From positions 186,001 through 250,000 of the forward strand of contig CALSRZ010000005.1 of assembly GCA_943788895.1 (NCBI GenBank): a DNA stretch of 64,000 bases, given 5' to 3'. Position 1 is the stretch's first letter; every line of letters starts with the position of its first letter. Shown one piece after another: positions 20,270 through 31,549 of the stretch. A model generated the notes under the pieces. It made no database searches. It saw only the letters and a list, made by a program, of their open reading frames with translations, and was not told the DNA's origin. Source of the stretch: an uncultured Pseudomonadales bacterium (lineage in GTDB: Bacteria; Pseudomonadota; Gammaproteobacteria; Pseudomonadales; Porticoccaceae). A program made the translations under genes and the position numbers.

Positions 20270-21850
20270 TTGTCTCTTAAATCTCGCCTCGCATTACTCT
20301 CTGATTCAGACAGCTCTCTGCTGAGTAATATTGTCCGCGGTATTGAAAAAGAGAGCCTGCGTGTTGAGCCCAACGGCCAGTTAGCAAAGACCGCCCACCC
20401 CAAAGAGCTGGGTTCGGCGCTAACCCATCCATCGATTACCACTGACTACTCTGAAGCACTGCTGGAATTTATCACTGCGCCCTCAGCTTCTATCGATCAG
20501 GTAATCAATGAGTTGGAAGAAATTCATCGCTATACCTACGAAAATATCGACGATGAGTTGCTGTGGGTGAATAGCATGCCCTGCCAACTTGGCGAGGACA
20601 GCAGTATTCCTGTTGGTGAGTACGGCACGTCCAATATTGGCCGTATGAAAACTGTCTACCGGCTAGGTCTGGGGCAGCGCTATGGCCGCCTGATGCAGAC
20701 CATTGCCGGTATTCACTACAATTTTTCTATTCCGGATGAGCTCTGGCAAGAGCTGCAGGCCAATGAAGGCAATCAGCAGTCTCTGCAAGATTATAAAACC
20801 GATGGCTATTTCGCCTTAATCCGCAATTTCCGCCGCTATTTCTGGCTGCTGCTGTATCTGTTTGGCGCTGCTCCGGCTGTGTGCAAAAGTTTTGTTCGCA
20901 ACCGCGAGCACGATCTGGTGCCAGTCGGCAACGACAGTCACAGCCTGCACAAACCCTTTGCCACCTCACTGCGAATGGGTAATCTGGGCTACCAGAGCGA
21001 TGCTCAGGGCTCGCTGGTTGTCTGCTATAACGATATTGCCCAGTACACCAGAACCCTTAAAGGGGCCCTTGAGACGCCTTATAAGCCCTATGAACACCTG
21101 GGGTTAAAGGATAGCCAGGGCAATTATCAGCAGTTGACGACTAATTTGCTGCAGATTGAGAATGAGTTTTACAGCCCGATTCGACCCAAGCGAACCGCGG
21201 CTTCCGGCGAAACACCCCTGGAAGCACTGCAGAGCAGTGGCGTTGAGTATATCGAGGTGCGCTGTGTGGATTTAAACCCCCTGGCAGCCTGCGGTATCGA
21301 CAGAGAGACGATTCGCTTTTTGGATACCTTTTTGCTGTTCTGCCTACTTAAAGAGAGCCCGAAAACCAATAATAAGGAATATCAGCAGATCACCGAAAAT
21401 CAGCGCCGCACGGTGGCTGATGGGAGAAATCCCGACCTTGAGCTTGTCGATGGCGACGAGCAGCGCAAACTGGTCGATTGGGGGCTGGATCTGGTTGCGG
21501 AAATGCAGCCGGTGGCTGCGCTGCTCGATAAGGCTCACCGTGGCGACGACTATCAGGCGACCCTGGCCAGAATGGGCGAGCGCTTGCAGAATAACAGCCT
21601 GACGCCAGCCGCTATGCTGCTCGACGAGATGCAGGAAAACAACGAGACCTATTACCGTATGGCGATGCGCAAGGCTGTTGAACACCGCGAGTATTTCCGC
21701 AGTCAAAAATTGGCGCCCGAGGTGATTGAAAAATACCAGCAGTTAGCAGCACAATCACAATTAGAACAACAACAAATTGAGGCGTCGGAAACTCTCTCGT
21801 TTGATGACTTTCTCGCCGCCTATTACCATTGCGACAACTTGGTAACCTAG
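20270..21850 (+). CDS. gshA: Glutamate-cysteine ligase
   Basis: 526 aa, IVRGIEKESLRV, TTDYSEALLEFITAP, YIEVRCVDLNP; TTG start. Confidence 0.96.
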   Translation: MSLKSRLALLSDSDSSLLSNIVRGIEKESLRVEPNGQLAKTAHPKELGSALTHPSITTDYSEALLEFITAPSASIDQVINELEEIHRYTYENIDDELLWVNSMPCQLGEDSSIPVGEYGTSNIGRMKTVYRLGLGQRYGRLMQTIAGIHYNFSIPDELWQELQANEGNQQSLQDYKTDGYFALIRNFRRYFWLLLYLFGAAPAVCKSFVRNREHDLVPVGNDSHSLHKPFATSLRMGNLGYQSDAQGSLVVCYNDIAQYTRTLKGALETPYKPYEHLGLKDSQGNYQQLTTNLLQIENEFYSPIRPKRTAASGETPLEALQSSGVEYIEVRCVDLNPLAACGIDRETIRFLDTFLLFCLLKESPKTNNKEYQQITENQRRTVADGRNPDLELVDGDEQRKLVDWGLDLVAEMQPVAALLDKAHRGDDYQATLARMGERLQNNSLTPAAMLLDEMQENNETYYRMAMRKAVEHREYFRSQKLAPEVIEKYQQLAAQSQLEQQQIEASETLSFDDFLAAYYHCDNLVT

Positions 21851-21872
21851 ACTAAACATTGGGAGCAAAATT

Positions 21873-22364
21873 TTGAATCTGCCTGCTAACCGAACAATAA
21901 ATCTATTGATGGCCGCCGTCTGTGCCGCCCTTATCGCTATAGCCGTTCTCTACTTCCAGGATCATCTGGGCCTTGAACCCTGCTATCTGTGTATCACCCA
22001 GCGGGTATTTGTTATCGCTGTCGGGGTGATTTTCCTTGCTTCAGCGCTGCATAACCCTCTCGTTAAGGGGCAAAAAATCTATGCTTCCCTGGTTGCAGCA
22101 ATGGCCGCTATTGGCGGTTATTTCTCGATTAAACAGCTATGGCTGCAAAATCTGCCGGAAGATAAGGTTCCCGCCTGTGGGCCACCGGTCGATTACCTAT
22201 TCGATGCCTTCTCTGCATCTGACGCTATTTCCATGCTGTTGCGCGGCGATGGCAACTGCGCCGAAGTTCAGTGGCAACTGCTCGGTCTGAGCATGCCTGG
22301 ATGGGTTCTCCTGAGCTTTATTGGCTTTGCTGGCGTGGCTATTTTTCAACTTTTGCGCAAGTAA
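21873..22364 (+). CDS. dsbB: Disulfide bond formation protein DsbB
   Basis: LEPCYLCITQRV, Cys pair in loop (PACGPP...NCAEVQW), four TM helices. Confidence 0.93.
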   Translation: MNLPANRTINLLMAAVCAALIAIAVLYFQDHLGLEPCYLCITQRVFVIAVGVIFLASALHNPLVKGQKIYASLVAAMAAIGGYFSIKQLWLQNLPEDKVPACGPPVDYLFDAFSASDAISMLLRGDGNCAEVQWQLLGLSMPGWVLLSFIGFAGVAIFQLLRK

Positions 22365-22509
22365 TTTACCCAGAGTTTTCAACCTATAGCGCCACAATCC
22401 GTGTCTTTTTAGCCTGATCGGTCAGCTTTTTCTTTGCCGGAGTATTTATTCTTATGGCAAAAACAAAGTACACTGCTTATCCAATAGGGAGTGATGAGGC
22501 TAGGAGCAC

Positions 22510-22995
22510 ATGTTACAAGATCTACAAAAATTGAAGTTACATTGGGGCGGTGTAAGCGATATCGTCGACCGCTGGTTAGACGAACGCCGCGAATTACTGG
22601 TTAAGTACTGTGATCTAATTGAAGTCCACGACTTCGACGGTGCTAATAAAAACCACGGAGAAAAACTAAAAGACTTTTGCGAGGTGATGGTAGATTACGT
22701 GTCCGTAGGACATTTTGAGGTCTATCAGGAGCTGGTTAAAGAAGCTCAGGCTTTTAGCGACAAAGACGGCCTGAGAATTGGCGCCGATCTGATGGATAAA
22801 ATTCAGCCATCAACCGAAGCGGTTCTCGATTTCAACGACAAATATCTCGAAACTGATGATCTCGACAGTCTGTCTGTCGATCTTTCAACGGTGGGTGAAG
22901 CGCTGGAACTGCGCTTTGAATGTGAGGATAAGATGATTGAGGTTCTGCACAATGCACACCTCTATCAGCTTGAGCAGTCTGCGGAATCAGCCTGA
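22510..22995 (+). CDS. rsd: Rsd/AlgQ family anti-sigma70 factor
   Basis: LKLHWGGVSDIVDRWLDERRELLVKYCDL, CEVMVDYVSVGHFEVYQEL. Confidence 0.9.
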   Translation: MLQDLQKLKLHWGGVSDIVDRWLDERRELLVKYCDLIEVHDFDGANKNHGEKLKDFCEVMVDYVSVGHFEVYQELVKEAQAFSDKDGLRIGADLMDKIQPSTEAVLDFNDKYLETDDLDSLSVDLSTVGEALELRFECEDKMIEVLHNAHLYQLEQSAESA

Positions 22996-23020
22996 CGTCA
23001 GCGAAAAGTAAGCAGCTACA

Positions 23021-23048
23021 AAAAAGCCCCGACTTGTCGGGGCTTTTT
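23021..23048. terminator. Bidirectional intrinsic terminator between rsd and the convergent FKBP gene
   Basis: AAAAAGCCCCGAC-TT-GTCGGGGCTTTTT: perfect 8-bp GC-rich stem flanked by A and T tracts. Confidence 0.92.
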
Positions 23049-23077
23049 AATATCAGGCTGATTAACTTATCGCTTTT

Positions 23078-23818
23078 CTAGCCTTCGGTGCTGATATTAG
23101 CCTTGAGTAGTTCCACTTCAAAAATCAGCGTCTGGTTAGGTCCAATTGGGCCTGTTCCGCCGGGGCCATAAGCCAGTTCAGCAGGAATATACAGCTCCCA
23201 TTTGGAGCCCTCTGACATTAGCTGCAATGCTTCAGTCCAACCGGCGATCACCTGGGTGACACCAAACTGCGCTGGTACGCCGCGCTTGATTGAGCTGTCG
23301 AACTCTGTGCCGTCGAGCAGACGACCGGCATAATGAACCTCAACAACGCTCTCAGTGGTTGGCACCGCGCCCTCGCCCGCAGTGATAACTTTGTACTGCA
23401 GTCCGCTCTCAGTAGTGACTACACCCTCTTTTACGCCATTGGCGGCAAGAAATTCTGTACCCTCTTTAAGGTTGCCTTCCGCAGCCACTGCCATTGATTC
23501 AGAGGCCTGCTTCTGCTGTTCTTCCTGCTTGGCGGCCATTTTCGCTTGGAATTCGCTAACTGTTTCGGCGATAACTTCTTCGCTAAGCGCAGGCTCTTTG
23601 TCGGCCAGACCATCGGCGAAGCCATAGTCATAGGCGGCTTTGTCGAGTTCGATAGCCGCTGTGCTCGCGGCACTCTGCATGCCCATCAGGTAACTGACTC
23701 TCTGCTCAAGGGTACTCAATTCAGGCGCTGCTGCAGCTTCTGTCGCTGTATCTGCTGATTGCTCACAAGCAGCCAGTGTAAAAAGCAGTGCCATGGGTAA
23801 TATTTTTACGATCTTCAT
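23078..23818 (-). CDS. FKBP-type peptidyl-prolyl cis-trans isomerase, lipoprotein-like
   Basis: Start set to MKIVKILPMALLFTLAAC (lipobox); VEVHYAGRLLDGTEFDSS, WELYIPAELAYG FKBP motifs. Confidence 0.93.
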   Translation of the reverse strand: MKIVKILPMALLFTLAACEQSADTATEAAAAPELSTLEQRVSYLMGMQSAASTAAIELDKAAYDYGFADGLADKEPALSEEVIAETVSEFQAKMAAKQEEQQKQASESMAVAAEGNLKEGTEFLAANGVKEGVVTTESGLQYKVITAGEGAVPTTESVVEVHYAGRLLDGTEFDSSIKRGVPAQFGVTQVIAGWTEALQLMSEGSKWELYIPAELAYGPGGTGPIGPNQTLIFEVELLKANISTEG

Positions 23819-23929
23819 ACTATTTTCCTTAACAATGAATGCGGCAGCTGTGCCGCGGCTTTTATGAAACTTAAACAAATTGATATAAATGGATGGCCGA
23901 AGTTTAAGCTATTTTTAGGCGCGTATCGA

Positions 23930-24625
23930 CTAGTCAATTTTGCTGTAGAGCAAATCCCAAACACCGTGCCCCAAACGCTCGCCACGCTTTTCAAATTTGG
24001 TTAATGGTCTATATTCCGGACGCTCTGAATACTGTTGTTCACCGATACAATTTTTAAAGCCTGGAGCCTCTTCCAGCACTTCGAGCATCTGCTCTGCATA
24101 GTGCTCCCAGTCTGTGGCCATATGAAGAACGCCCTCTGGCATCAGCTTCTCTCGAATCAGCTGGATAAATTCCGGCTGCACTATACGGCGCTTGTTGTGC
24201 TTCTTTTTATGCCAGGGATCGGGGAAATAGAGCTGCAGCCGATGGACACTATTCGCCGGGATACATTCATTGAGCACATCATTGGCATCGGCGAGATAGA
24301 CGCGCAGGTTTGGCAATTCCTCGAGCCTGGCGCTGTTGATTAGCCTGCCAACGCCTGGGGTGTGAACTTCTATACCAATAAAATCCTTATCCGGCTCGTT
24401 GCTGACCATTTCCAGCAACGAGTCACCCATGCCAAAACCAATCTCGACCACCAGCGGCGCTACGCGGCCAAATATTTTCTCGGCGTCGATGGCACCATCA
24501 TCCAGCTTCAAACCATAAAACGGCCAGCTGGTTTCAAAAGCATTGCGCTGACCTTCGGTCATTCGTCCAGCGCGAACGACAAAGCTGCGGATCGATTTCT
24601 TGCGATATTCGGGTTTAATTTCCAT
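23930..24625 (-). CDS. trmB: tRNA (guanine-N7-)-methyltransferase TrmB
   Basis: [33 protein letters not shown]; start set to [10 protein letters not shown]. Confidence 0.96.
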   Translation of the reverse strand: MEIKPEYRKKSIRSFVVRAGRMTEGQRNAFETSWPFYGLKLDDGAIDAEKIFGRVAPLVVEIGFGMGDSLLEMVSNEPDKDFIGIEVHTPGVGRLINSARLEELPNLRVYLADANDVLNECIPANSVHRLQLYFPDPWHKKKHNKRRIVQPEFIQLIREKLMPEGVLHMATDWEHYAEQMLEVLEEAPGFKNCIGEQQYSERPEYRPLTKFEKRGERLGHGVWDLLYSKID

Positions 24626-24993
24626 TATTTTTCTAGGCTTTTTGCAGTGATCAATAGTAACCAGCCGGCAATAAATGCGCCGCCGCCAACTGGGGTTATT
24701 ATTCCAATTGCGCCAATGCCGGTTAGAGCAAGGGTGTAAAGGGAACCGGAAAAGAGGATTATACCGAGCAGAAAGCACCGCGCGACCCACTGCAAAAGGC
24801 GTTCATTGAGGGGCAGGTTGATAATCGCCAGCAGTGCCAGGCTGTGAATAAAGTGGTACTGGGCAGCAGTCTGGTAAGTCTGCATCAGCGCTGGGGACAG
24901 ATGGGATTTTAATCCATGGGCGGCAAAAGCACCCAGCGCCACAGCCAGTGCGCCGCAGACGGCGGTTATCTTAATCCAGAGCAGTTTATTCAT
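24625..24993 (-). CDS. DUF423 membrane protein (YgdD-like)
   Basis: [37 protein letters not shown]. Confidence 0.9.
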   Translation of the reverse strand: MNKLLWIKITAVCGALAVALGAFAAHGLKSHLSPALMQTYQTAAQYHFIHSLALLAIINLPLNERLLQWVARCFLLGIILFSGSLYTLALTGIGAIGIITPVGGGAFIAGWLLLITAKSLEK

Positions 24994-25000
24994 AGCAATA

Positions 25001-25024
25001 AAAAAGCCGCATTGAGCGGCTTTT
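25001..25024 (-). terminator. Intrinsic terminator downstream of rpoH
   Basis: GCCGC-attga-GCGGC stem with A-run on the plus strand (U-tract on the minus-strand transcript). Confidence 0.8.
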
Positions 25025-25043
25025 GATCTCTTTCAATTTTGGC

Positions 25044-25898
25044 CTAGGCTTCCATTAATCCGCGCACTTTCTTCATCGCATTCTTTTCCAGCTGGCGGAT
25101 ACGCTCTGCGGAAACGCCGTATTCAGCAGCCAGTTCGTGCAGTGTTGCCTTTTGGTCATTCAACCAGCGACGGTAGAGAATGTCCCGGCTGCGATCATCG
25201 AGGTTTTTCACCGCATCGGCCAGACGTGCATTGCTGTCGCCTTGCCAGTCGTCATTTTCAGCGAGCTCTGCCGGATCGGCGCTCTTGTCTTCAAGGAAGT
25301 AGACCGGCGCATAGGAATTGTTGTCGTCGTCATCGTCGGCTGGTGCGTCAAAGGCTGAATCGCGCGCGGTAAGGCGCATTTCCATCTCCATCACATCTTT
25401 GACCTGAACCCCGAGATCTTCCGCCACGGACTCCGCTTCATCGGCGGTCAGCCACTGCAGCTGTTTTTTGGCGCTGCGCAAATTAAAGAACAGCTTGCGC
25501 TGTGCTTTGGTGGTGGCAATTTTAACAATTCGCCAGTTGCGCAGAATAAATTCATGGATTTCAGCTTTGATCCAGTGCACCGCGAAGGAGACCAGACGTA
25601 CGCCTTTTTCAGGATTATAGCGTCGAACCGCTTTCATCAGACCGACATTACCCTCTTGGATAAGATCAGCTAAGGGCAGGCCATAACCATTGTATGAACG
25701 GGCAATATGCACGACAAAGCGCAGATGAGCCATAACCATGCGACGGGCTGCGTCGAGGTCTTCATCATAGTAGAGAGATTCACCGAGGGCGCGCTCTTCA
25801 TCAATGGTTAGCATAGGCACGGTCGCAGTACCCTGAATGTACGCATTCAGGTTGCCGCCGGGTGCCATCCACTCCATAGTTTGAAGGGCTTTGCTCAT
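25044..25898 (-). CDS. rpoH: RNA polymerase sigma-32 factor RpoH
   Basis: 284 aa, [59 protein letters not shown]. Confidence 0.97.
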   Translation of the reverse strand: MSKALQTMEWMAPGGNLNAYIQGTATVPMLTIDEERALGESLYYDEDLDAARRMVMAHLRFVVHIARSYNGYGLPLADLIQEGNVGLMKAVRRYNPEKGVRLVSFAVHWIKAEIHEFILRNWRIVKIATTKAQRKLFFNLRSAKKQLQWLTADEAESVAEDLGVQVKDVMEMEMRLTARDSAFDAPADDDDDNNSYAPVYFLEDKSADPAELAENDDWQGDSNARLADAVKNLDDRSRDILYRRWLNDQKATLHELAAEYGVSAERIRQLEKNAMKKVRGLMEA

Positions 25899-26103
25899 AA
25901 AACGCTCTTTTAGTAGTCGGTCGGCAATTCTATCTTAATTGCCCGCTTGTTCCTAGCCCTTAAAAATACGCCTAAAATACCTCTTAAGGGCCTAGCTTAG
26001 TGCTCTGCAGCTAGATGCACGTATGAATATACGCCGCGCTGCTGGCTATGTATCACTTGCTGTTAATTGTGTATTGGCTTTGCATTAGAGAGTATAGATC
26101 AAT

Positions 26104-27096
26104 CTAACGCGGCTTGATGTCGCGCATATGCTGAGCGACAGAGATCCAAGCACCGGCCAGACCCACAGTTCCACCAATTCCCAACAGCGTGATAAATCCA
26201 GATACGCCAAGACCGGTCAACCGAAACTGACTCTGGTAGAGACTTGCCAATGTATTCACCGATGGCTCCAACCAAAGACCCAGGCCAATCAGCAGTAATG
26301 CAGCAATAAAGGCACCGAAAAAGCCAAACAGTAATCCGGTATACAAAAATGGCCTGCGCACATAGGCATCTGTGCCGCCGACTAGCTTAACAATAACAAT
26401 TTCATCCCGACGGCTTTGAATCGCCAGCCGGATGGTATTTCCAACCACAAGAATCACACCAATACCAAGGGCCGCACCAAGTGCGAGTACTAACTTTCTT
26501 CCCATATCTAACAGCGCATCGAGCCTGCGCAGCCACTCCATATCCAGCTGCACATCTTCAACCAGAGCTATCTGGCGAATCTCGGCGACCAGTTTGGCGG
26601 AATCATTTAACAGTAACGGCTGAACCAGAAATGCCTCTGGCAGCGGGTTTTCATCCAGATACTGCAGCGCCGAACCAAAGCCGGACAGGGCATTAAATTC
26701 TTCCAGTGCGGTTTCTGCGGAAATATAGCTGACCGAGGCGACACCGGGCAGCTTGCCCAATTGCTCGCCGAGCTTTTCAATCGCGCCAGATCGCGCGCCT
26801 TTTTTAACAAACACGGTCATCTGCGCCGAAGATTCAACGCCGCCACTTAATTGGCGAATATTCTCAACACTGATATACAGCGCTGTAGGCAGGGTTAATG
26901 CGATAGCGATAACCACAACGGTCAACAATGTCTGCAATGGCTCGCGCAACATCTTGGCAAAGCTGCTCTGGAATGTTGTGCGATGGTGGTGTTTGTAGCC
27001 GCGCCACTTATCCATCAGGCTGATCGAACTGCCTCGGGCGCCTCTTTGAGAGTGCTGAGACTTTTGAGAGTCGCGAAATTTATTAGCTGATGTCAT
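26104..27096 (-). CDS. ftsX: Cell division protein FtsX
   Basis: 330 aa, ABC permease fold, adjacent to ftsE. Confidence 0.95.
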   Translation of the reverse strand: MTSANKFRDSQKSQHSQRGARGSSISLMDKWRGYKHHHRTTFQSSFAKMLREPLQTLLTVVVIAIALTLPTALYISVENIRQLSGGVESSAQMTVFVKKGARSGAIEKLGEQLGKLPGVASVSYISAETALEEFNALSGFGSALQYLDENPLPEAFLVQPLLLNDSAKLVAEIRQIALVEDVQLDMEWLRRLDALLDMGRKLVLALGAALGIGVILVVGNTIRLAIQSRRDEIVIVKLVGGTDAYVRRPFLYTGLLFGFFGAFIAALLLIGLGLWLEPSVNTLASLYQSQFRLTGLGVSGFITLLGIGGTVGLAGAWISVAQHMRDIKPR

Positions 27097-27760
27097 GTGC
27101 TAACCCATCAAGCTCTAACTCGCCCTGATTGAGACGCATAATGCGCAGATTCATTTTATTAATCAGATCTATATCGTGAGTGGCGATAAGGACCGTGACA
27201 CCGACATCTTGAAAACGCTTAAACAGCGCCATAATTTCGGCGGACAGCTGGGGATCCAAGTTACCTGTCGGCTCATCGGCCAGAAGTATTTTTGGTTTAT
27301 GCACCACTGCCCGGGCTATACCGACGCGCTGCTGCTCACCACCGGAAAGCTCGATAGGATTATTCTTCTCCCTGTCGAGTAGACCGACACCATCCAGTGC
27401 CGCGCGAACCCTGCGGCCGATCTCGCCGGGCGTATAACCAGAAACCTGCAATGGCAGGGCGACATTTTCAAATACCGAGCGATCAAACAGCAACTGGTGA
27501 TTCTGGAAGACTACGCCGAGCTGACGTCGATAAAAAGGGATTCGGGATTTTGATAAGCGGCTGAGGTTTTTGCCATTGATTAGCAGGTTGCCTGCGGTTG
27601 GGCGCTCGATAAGCATTAACAGTTTCAGTAATGTGCTCTTACCCGCACCAGAGTGTCCGGTAAGAAAGGCCATTTCACCGCTGTCCATCTCGAAGCTGAC
27701 ATTGCGCAGCGCTTCGAGGCCACCGGTGTAACGTTTGCTGAGATTATCGAAACGTATCAT
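27083..27760 (-). CDS. ftsE: Cell division ATP-binding protein FtsE
   Basis: [48 protein letters not shown]. Confidence 0.97.
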   Translation of the reverse strand: MIRFDNLSKRYTGGLEALRNVSFEMDSGEMAFLTGHSGAGKSTLLKLLMLIERPTAGNLLINGKNLSRLSKSRIPFYRRQLGVVFQNHQLLFDRSVFENVALPLQVSGYTPGEIGRRVRAALDGVGLLDREKNNPIELSGGEQQRVGIARAVVHKPKILLADEPTGNLDPQLSAEIMALFKRFQDVGVTVLIATHDIDLINKMNLRIMRLNQGELELDGLAHDIS

Positions 27761-27775
27761 AAATCGTTAATTGCC

Positions 27776-28870
27776 CTAATTGGCTTCTGTGTTTGTCGTC
27801 AGCAGTGCTGAAACAAAATCCTCTGCAATAAATGGCTGCAGATCATCCTGCCCCTCACCCACACCAATATAGCGGATGGGTACAGAGAACTTTTCAGCCA
27901 GTGCAAAGATAACCCCGCCCTTTGCGGTGCCATCTAATTTGGTCAGTGCTATGCCTGTTACACCGGCAGTTGCATGGAATTCGGTCATCTGGGCCACGGC
28001 ATTCTGTCCGGTGCCGGCATCGAGTACCAGAAGCACTTCATGGGGCGCGTTCTCATCGAGCTTGCTGGCAACTCTGCGGACCTTTTTAAGCTCTTCCATC
28101 AGGTTGCTTTTATTGTGCAGGCGACCTGCGGTGTCGGCAAGAATCACATCTATATCTTTGGCCCGCGCCGACTCAATTGCATCGAAGATAACCGAGGCAC
28201 TATCGGCACCGGTATGCTGGGCGACCACGGCTACCTGGTTGCGCTCTCCCCAGACCTGCAGCTGTTCAACAGCGGCGGCTCTAAAGGTATCACCGGCGGC
28301 CAGCATGACGGATTTTCCCTGTTGCTGAAAGCGTCGCGCCAGCTTGCCAATGGTGGTGGTCTTGCCGACACCATTGACGCCTACTACTAAAATAACAAAT
28401 GGCCCGCCACTGGCGGTTGGTTCTATCTGCTGCTCGCAGCAGGTGAGCTTTTCGAGAAGTATTTCCTGTAGTGCCGCTTGCAGAGCAGCGCCATCTTTAA
28501 GCGCTGCTCGGCTTGAACGCTCGGTGAGCTCGGCAATAATTTGCGTGGTCGCTTCGATACCGACATCGGCCATCAACAATAATGTCTCAAGCTCTTCGAA
28601 GATATCTTCATCAATGGTTTTCGCGCCGAGAAACAAATCACCCAGGCCGCGACTGGTGCGCGACAGTGCGCGCTGCATTTTGGCGCGCAGACCACTGGCC
28701 TCAGCGGGCTTGCTTTCTAATTGAGTCTCTAGCTGAGATTCCGGCTCAAGTTCTTGCTTAATATCTTGGCCTAGCTCCTGATTTAGTTCTGGCTGAACAG
28801 GCTTATCGCGCTTAAAGCGATCCAGAAAGCTACGTTTTTTCGGCTGATTGTCGATTGAATTTGCGTCCAT
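27776..28870 (-). CDS. ftsY: Signal recognition particle receptor FtsY
   Basis: GVNGVGKTTTIGKLA, AADTFRAAAVEQL-type motif, DTAGRLHNKSNLMEEL, LTKLDGTAKGG. Confidence 0.97.
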   Translation of the reverse strand: MDANSIDNQPKKRSFLDRFKRDKPVQPELNQELGQDIKQELEPESQLETQLESKPAEASGLRAKMQRALSRTSRGLGDLFLGAKTIDEDIFEELETLLLMADVGIEATTQIIAELTERSSRAALKDGAALQAALQEILLEKLTCCEQQIEPTASGGPFVILVVGVNGVGKTTTIGKLARRFQQQGKSVMLAAGDTFRAAAVEQLQVWGERNQVAVVAQHTGADSASVIFDAIESARAKDIDVILADTAGRLHNKSNLMEELKKVRRVASKLDENAPHEVLLVLDAGTGQNAVAQMTEFHATAGVTGIALTKLDGTAKGGVIFALAEKFSVPIRYIGVGEGQDDLQPFIAEDFVSALLTTNTEAN

Positions 28871-28964
28871 TAATGTTCATTTTTAAATGTGATTATATTC
28901 TGGTGTATCCTACCATCCCAGGCTTTCAAAAAGGGCTTAAAAATCACTAAAAAGGAGTCCCCAT

Positions 28965-29537
28965 TTGGCGGGCAAACAGCAAATTCGAATTATTGCCGGC
29001 AAATGGCGTAGCCGTAAGATTGGTTTTCCCAATATTGATGGCTTGCGGCCGACCGGCGACCGGATTCGCGAGACGCTGTTTAATTGGCTGGCGGCGGATA
29101 TTCCCGGTTCGCGCTGCCTGGATCTATTTAGCGGCTCTGGGGCTTTCTGTTTTGAGGCTCTCTCTCGAGGCGCAACCCATTGCCTGGCGCTGGAAAAACA
29201 CCCCCAGGCGATTAACTGCCTTACTGAAAACAAGTCGCTTCTCGATGCCGCCGGGCTGACTATTGCTCATAAAGATACCCTCGCATATCTTCAGAAAAGC
29301 CCGGATAAACCTTTTGATATAGTCTTTATTGATCCACCCTTTGATCTGAATTTGGTCACTGAAGTCTGTACTCTTGTTGAACAGAACGGCTGGATTGCCA
29401 GCGACGGGGCTATCTACTGCGAACTTCCCGCGCAGCAAAATAATTTTGCACCACCGGCCAACTGGCAGGTGGTGCGCAATAAACGCGCCAGTGGCGTAAA
29501 CTACATACTATTCTCGCGCATTGAGCCAACGGCTTAA
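28965..29537 (+). CDS. rsmD: 16S rRNA (guanine966-N2)-methyltransferase RsmD, TTG start
   Basis: RIIAGKWRSRKIGFP, RPTGDRIRETLFNWL, DLFSGSGAFCFEALSRGA, FIDPPF. Confidence 0.95.
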   Translation: MAGKQQIRIIAGKWRSRKIGFPNIDGLRPTGDRIRETLFNWLAADIPGSRCLDLFSGSGAFCFEALSRGATHCLALEKHPQAINCLTENKSLLDAAGLTIAHKDTLAYLQKSPDKPFDIVFIDPPFDLNLVTEVCTLVEQNGWIASDGAIYCELPAQQNNFAPPANWQVVRNKRASGVNYILFSRIEPTA

Positions 29538-30056
<519 letters not shown>

Positions 30057-30095
30057 CCTGCGGACTATTTGGTCTTTATTTGCAGTTTATTTTGT

Positions 30096-30902
30096 CTAGC
30101 GCTGGCAGTGCCCACAAAACACTGAACTGCGCTGGCCCAGCTTGATTTCACTGAGTGGTTTTTCACAGCTAAAACAGGGCTCACCGCCACGCCCGTACAC
30201 CGCCAGCGTCTGCTGGAAATAGCCCGGCTCACCATTGCCATTAACAAAATCACGCAGCGTTGTGCCGCCCTGCTCAATCGCCGCCTGCAAAACATCTTTT
30301 ATATGACCAGCCAGTAGATCATAGCGCTGCCGAGAGACCCTGCCCGCCTCACGATCCGGTCTTATACCGCTGCGATACAGCGCTTCGGAAGCATAAATAT
30401 TGCCGGCGCCAACCACGATTTTGTTGTCCATAATAAACGGCTTTACCGCTATTTTACGCTTGCGCGACAGATCATAGAGTCGCTTGCCATTAAACGCCTC
30501 AGTCAGCGGCTCAGGCCCGAGATGATCGAGCTGATGGTGTTCGCTGTCGGACCAGAGCCAGGCACCAAAACGCCGCGGATCATGGTAGCGAAGACATTTT
30601 CCATTGCTCATATGCATTTCAATATGGTCGTGCTTGCGACGCGCGGTGTTTTTATCCACTAGGCGCAGACTGCCGCTCATGCCGAGATGAATCATCATTG
30701 AGCCATGTTCAAGCTGCAGCAGCAGGTACTTGGCACGCCGAGTTAAAGACAGCAGCCGCTGGCCTTTAACGATCTCCGATATGCCCTGGGTAACCGGCCA
30801 TCGCAGGGAACCGTTATAAACACTGAGTCGCTCTATTAATGCTCCGACTATATGGGGCTCGATCCCTCTTAATGTTGTCTCTACTTCAGGTAATTCAGGC
30901 AT
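30096..30902 (-). CDS. mutM: Formamidopyrimidine-DNA glycosylase MutM
   Basis: MPELPEVETTLRGI, GAGNIYASEALYRSGI, C-terminal zinc finger CFSCEKPL...SSVFCGHCQ. Confidence 0.97.
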   Translation of the reverse strand: MPELPEVETTLRGIEPHIVGALIERLSVYNGSLRWPVTQGISEIVKGQRLLSLTRRAKYLLLQLEHGSMMIHLGMSGSLRLVDKNTARRKHDHIEMHMSNGKCLRYHDPRRFGAWLWSDSEHHQLDHLGPEPLTEAFNGKRLYDLSRKRKIAVKPFIMDNKIVVGAGNIYASEALYRSGIRPDREAGRVSRQRYDLLAGHIKDVLQAAIEQGGTTLRDFVNGNGEPGYFQQTLAVYGRGGEPCFSCEKPLSEIKLGQRSSVFCGHCQR

Positions 30903-31075
30903 AATTTCTCAACGATTTTTCCCCAACTGGGTCGTTTTCTGGCACACTGGACCTCTAAGTATACATGCAGAATTTTGAGCGTCCCTGCATGCAACTAGAC
31001 GCGCTGGTAATTCCAAGAAAAACCAGTAAAATGCGCGTCTCAATGTACGTCAGCTAGATTTAAGGTGCACCATCG

Positions 31076-31483
31076 ATGGCGCTAGGTAAAAGACGAAAGG
31101 AAGAGGAAGAATCAAATATTGATATGACACCCATGCTGGATGTCGTATTTATTATGCTGATTTTTTTCATTGTTACAGCTTCATTTGTAAACGAATCAGG
31201 GCTTGATGTTAATCGCCCACCAACCTCAGACGAACCGCCACCAGATTCCGAAAACACCAATATTGTTTTCCGTGTTTCTGAGAGCAATGAGCTGACGCTT
31301 GAAGGCCGACGTATTGATGTTCGCGCAGTTCGTGCAAATGTTGAACGTATGCACGCCGAGAAGCCCGAAGCCAAAGTTATTGTCAGCGCTCACCCGAAAT
31401 CGAAGACAGAGTTATTTGTGCTGATTTCAGACCAGGCTCGAGAAGCCGGCGTCTACGATGTCTCTTTATCGACTGACGAATAA
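31076..31483 (+). CDS. exbD: ExbD/TolR family biopolymer transport protein
   Basis: NIDMTPMLDVVFIMLIFFIVTASFVNESGLDV. Confidence 0.92.
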   Translation: MALGKRRKEEEESNIDMTPMLDVVFIMLIFFIVTASFVNESGLDVNRPPTSDEPPPDSENTNIVFRVSESNELTLEGRRIDVRAVRANVERMHAEKPEAKVIVSAHPKSKTELFVLISDQAREAGVYDVSLSTDE

Positions 31484-31507
31484 ATAACGTAGAGTAACAA
31501 TCGAATT

Positions 31508-31538
31508 AGCCTTGCAGTGAAAATTGCAGGGCTTTTTT
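31508..31538 (+). terminator. Intrinsic terminator downstream of exbD
   Basis: AGCCTTGCA-gtgaaaat... TGCAGGGCT TTTTT stem (one G-U) followed by T-tract. Confidence 0.75.
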
Positions 31539-31549
31539 GCGCTCTGTGG

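Noticed and set aside
24626-24790. N-terminal extension of the trmB ORF ([11 protein letters not shown]...)
   Set aside because: Out-of-frame reading of the upstream DUF423 gene; TrmB begins at [10 protein letters not shown] (24625).
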